Below are positions 62,072 through 64,000 of a stretch of 64,000 nucleotides of DNA, one piece after another. The number at the start of each line of letters is the position of its first letter. Within the stretch, counting starts at the first letter, position 1. A model generated the notes under the pieces. That model saw only the letters and a program-made list of their open reading frames with translations. It was not told the origin of the DNA and ran no database searches. The stretch is from Sphaerothrix gracilis (GTDB lineage Bacteria > Cyanobacteriota > Cyanobacteriia > Phormidesmidales > Phormidesmidaceae): the NCBI RefSeq assembly GCF_030405905.1, contig NZ_JASATW010000012.1, positions 131,321 through 195,320 on the forward strand, in the 5' to 3' direction. The translations under genes and the position numbers were made by a program.

Positions 62072-62760
62072 TACTGTTCTTCCGTTTCATTGAGACGAAG
62101 ACCGAATTTAGTCACTCCGGGAAACTCAATATTGAATTGCTCCGAAAAGTAATCCGCATGAAAAGTTTGGTAAGGCTTAAACCCGATCGATTTATAGGTG
62201 TGATAGGCTGCTTCATTGCCATTGATCACCATAATTCCTGCAAATTCATGCTGCTGCGATCGCCCCTCTGCCAGTAAAGCTTTAAGCAATACTTTGCCAA
62301 AGCCTTGCCCCCGCGCTTGCGGTAACACAGCCACATTTTCAATAATCCAGGTTGCTTGAGGGGTAAGAAAAAAAGGACGTAAATCGCCTCCCCAAAGCGC
62401 CATATAGCGATCGTGAAAGGCAGTTAAGGTCTCTGTAGACCACTTCAACTCGTAAGCGATCGCCTCTAAATGAGATAGACGCAACGGGCAGTAGTCTTCT
62501 GTACCAGGCACATAGCCGGCTGCGGCTGCAATGGGTTCCCCCTGAATCTCTAAAACCAGAAAATCCGCTACGTTGCCCCAATTAGAAGCATCTGTCCGCA
62601 GTTCTACCTCAATAAACTGCAAGGCAGTGGTTCCAGTCCCGTCTAGTAAATCTTCCCAAAAGCAGTGATTTAACGGCGGCAACGAAGCTTCATACTCGAT
62701 CCTAGCCAAAAATGGAATATCTTCTGGCGTGGCTTTGCGGGTACTCAGTGCAGCGGACAT
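62071..62760 (-). CDS. GNAT-family N-acetyltransferase (TetR-controlled)
   Basis: About 229 residues from the ATG at 62760 (MSAALSTRKATPEDIPFLAR); the frame opens 24 codons earlier but that would run across the predicted promoter and operator. The acetyl-CoA part is IIENVAVLPQARGQGFGKVL near residues 139-158, with VINGNEAAYHTYKSIGFKPY later. It is the first gene of the two-gene operon with the SDR. Confidence 0.85.
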   Translation of the reverse strand: MSAALSTRKATPEDIPFLARIEYEASLPPLNHCFWEDLLDGTGTTALQFIEVELRTDASNWGNVADFLVLEIQGEPIAAAAGYVPGTEDYCPLRLSHLEAIAYELKWSTETLTAFHDRYMALWGGDLRPFFLTPQATWIIENVAVLPQARGQGFGKVLLKALLAEGRSQQHEFAGIMVINGNEAAYHTYKSIGFKPYQTFHADYFSEQFNIEFPGVTKFGLRLNETEEQ

Positions 62761-62790
62761 TAGAACCCCTTTGAGGAAAAACCCCATAAA

Positions 62791-62811
62791 AGATACAATC
62801 TGTATGTATCT
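62791..62811. promoter_or_regulatory. TetR operator 1
   Basis: AGATACA-N7-TGTATCT, a perfect 7-bp inverted repeat just downstream of the -10 of the GNAT promoter. Confidence 0.7.
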
Positions 62812-62813
62812 CA

Positions 62814-62842
62814 AAAATATGAGGATTTTCATTCCTTGTCAA
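62814..62842 (-). promoter_or_regulatory. Sigma70-type promoter of the GNAT-SDR operon
   Basis: On the minus strand the -35 is TTGACA (62837-62842) and the -10 is TATTTT (62814-62819), with a 17-bp spacer. Operator 1 covers the likely start site and operator 2 touches the -35. Confidence 0.65.
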
Positions 62843-62862
62843 GATACATACCGTCTGAATGT
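62842..62862. promoter_or_regulatory. TetR operator 2 (degenerate)
   Basis: AGATACATAC at its left end is identical to one half of operator 1 read on the other strand; 16 of 21 positions match overall. It lies 18 bp before the TetR ATG, fitting autoregulation. Confidence 0.6.
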
Positions 62863-62880
62863 TTGAATTGAGAATTCATA

Positions 62881-63468
62881 ATGCCCGCTAAGTTAACCAA
62901 AGCTGAACAAACTCAACGAACTCGTCGAATCATTATTGAGCGAGCACGCCACCTGTTCTCAACCAAAGGGTATGCTGCGACAGGAACCGAGGAAATTATC
63001 AGCGAATTAGGGATTACCCGAGGGGCTTTGTATCACCAATTCAAAGATAAGCTAGGAGTCTTTAAGGCTGTTGTTGTTGAAGCCTATAGTGAGATAACAG
63101 ACCATATTCAAACCAAAATCCAACCGCTTAATAATAACTGGCAGCAGCTAATCGTCGGCTGTCAGGCGTTTCTGGAAGTGGCTCAACAAGAGGAGCTGCG
63201 GCGGCTAGTCTTTATTGAGGCTCCAGCCGTTTTAGCCGCAGACGACTTAGTTGAAATCGATCAATACGGTTTTGGGCTGCTGTATGAGTCAATTCAGGTA
63301 GCGGTTGATGAGGGTCAGCTAAGCACAATTAATGCAGAGGGTTTTGCCCACTTGGTCAATGGTTCGCTCAACGAGTTAGCCGCTTGGGTTGCCCAGTCTG
63401 ACGATCCTGAGCGGTTAAAAACAGCACAATGCCTGGTTGAGACACTGCTCACACGGCATCAGAGTTAG
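62881..63468 (+). CDS. TetR-family repressor
   Basis: A 195-residue regulator. The N-terminal HTH is RARHLFSTKGYAATGTEEII then LGITRGALYHQFKDKLGVFK (residues 21-63), the standard TetR pattern. The ligand-binding C-terminus has VGCQAFLEVAQQEELRRLVF and ALYESIQ-like helices. It is divergent from the GNAT-SDR operon, with two operator-like sites in between, so it likely represses both itself and the operon. Confidence 0.92.
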   Translation: MPAKLTKAEQTQRTRRIIIERARHLFSTKGYAATGTEEIISELGITRGALYHQFKDKLGVFKAVVVEAYSEITDHIQTKIQPLNNNWQQLIVGCQAFLEVAQQEELRRLVFIEAPAVLAADDLVEIDQYGFGLLYESIQVAVDEGQLSTINAEGFAHLVNGSLNELAAWVAQSDDPERLKTAQCLVETLLTRHQS

Positions 63469-63865
63469 CGGTATCTGTCTGGGCGTTGCTGAATCAAAGG
63501 ATGGCCCTGGTGTTTGCTGGCCGTGAGCGAAACGCTCACACTCCCTCGCCTCTTATCGGGTAGGTTATGCCAAGTTCCGTGAACTAGCGCTACCTATCGG
63601 TACCCCACCGCCTGCAGCACCTCCCCTTGGCAAGGGGAGGTTGGGAGGGGTTTGATCGCCTCTTATCAGGTAGGTTATGCCAAGTTCTGTGAACTAGCGC
63701 TACCTATCGGTACCCCACCGCCTGCGGCACCTCCCCTTGGCAAGGGGAGGTTGGGAGGGGTCTGATCTGTAGCTGTAAAACCAAGAATCGGTATCAGTGC
63801 CAGCATCTTGCTTGCGTTTTAATTCATCAGGACTTACGCATTGACAAAATCGACAAAACTAAGAT
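63469..63865. other. 397-bp gene-free region of repeats
   Basis: It holds a hairpin at 63523-63539 (GTGAGCG-AAA-CGCTCAC), the 110-bp tandem repeat, and the outer end of a probable insertion sequence. No protein gene is seen. Confidence 0.7.
63546..63767. repeat. 110-bp tandem direct repeat, two copies
   Basis: The unit starts TCGCCTCTTATC and is repeated 110 bases later with about four changes. Each unit ends with an inverted repeat (CCTCCCCTTG and CAAGGGGAGG with one base between) followed by TTGGGAGGGGT. This hairpin pattern is a common dispersed element in bacterial genomes. Confidence 0.9.
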
Positions 63866-64000
63866 TCAAGCGGTCCTACCCATCAGAGGTGCTTGAAGTA
63901 TGAACTGGCGAGCGACGTCCTGATAGAGATGACGTTGGAGCTCATACCAATTGCCTAACTGCTGGTGCCAGACTTGCAACTCCAACTCGACAAAGGCCCG
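63830..64000 (-). mobile_element. End of a probable insertion sequence with a partial transposase
   Basis: A minus-strand frame enters from the right edge and stops at 63866. It encodes 44 residues with QVWHQQLGNWYELQRHLYQD and QFILQAPLMGRTA at the end. Just outside lies CAGGACTTACGCATTGAC, which looks like the terminal repeat of cyanobacterial insertion sequences. The IS family and the transposase type cannot be fixed from this piece. Confidence 0.5.

Noticed and set aside
1..64000. CRISPR array
   Set aside because: No set of regularly spaced identical repeats was found; the tandem repeats at 40182 and 63546 have no spacers.

Overview
The window is a piece of a cyanobacterial chromosome. 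The evidence is direct: genes for CyanoQ (PsbQ), NdhL, a CPP1-like protein, ferredoxin:thioredoxin reductase (FtrC), the SufR/SufBCDS iron-sulfur system, a HetZ-like protein, HPPD and GlgC; a tRNA-Leu(UAA) gene interrupted by the classic cyanobacterial group I intron; and very frequent copies of the HIP1 octamer GCGATCGC. The mix suggests a Leptolyngbya-like filamentous lineage, but the genus cannot be fixed from the sequence alone. A HetZ-like gene does not prove heterocysts, because such genes also occur in strains that do not form them.

Layout. Bases 1-2140 are a visibly AT-rich polysaccharide-type segment (end of a probable sulfotransferase, a GT4-like glycosyltransferase, a second sulfotransferase). 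No HIP1 site occurs before about 4726, which suggests a transferred block. Bases 2164-11212 (minus) hold a cell-surface gene set: a DUF11/SdrD-like protein, a 1191-residue predicted outer-membrane barrel, a CSLREA/beta-helix/OmpA fusion, and an 800-residue DUF11-repeat protein. The first three overlap at their start/stop codons. This is the best candidate for an undescribed system in the window.

Bases 11767-34600 are mostly core genome: ndhL-DUF3007-trpA, tRNA-Leu(UAA), an unknown 50-60 kDa protein, larC, a Sua5/YrdC protein, hetZ-like, an OmpR-type regulator, a CPP1-like gene, a HAD hydrolase, hppD, psbQ with an FAD amine oxidase, thyX, trpC, lpdA, an rRNA/tRNA methyltransferase, tRNA-Leu(CAG), murA, an M48 protease whose end lies inside tRNA-Leu(CAA), and a RAYT-like protein without its catalytic residues.

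Bases 34699-46184 carry upp, a small island with two tandem HTH genes facing a small cyanobacterial ORF across GAGATCTC palindromes, msrA, a 33-residue membrane protein, ndk, a TerC protein, a GH3-family protein, an alpha/beta hydrolase, gatA and a beta-lactamase-like protein. Bases 46359-57909 carry glgC, an exported FAD oxidoreductase, the ftrC-sufB-sufC-sufD-sufS run with divergent sufR (two exact CAAC-N6-GTTG boxes between them), and an ABC exporter.

Bases 58108-64000 are more accessory: low-complexity proteins, two GNAT acetyltransferases, an epoxide-hydrolase-like protein, an SDR with an altered active site, a TetR divergon with two matching operators, a 110-bp tandem repeat, and the cut-off end of a probable insertion sequence. 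All three tRNA genes in the window are leucine isoacceptors.
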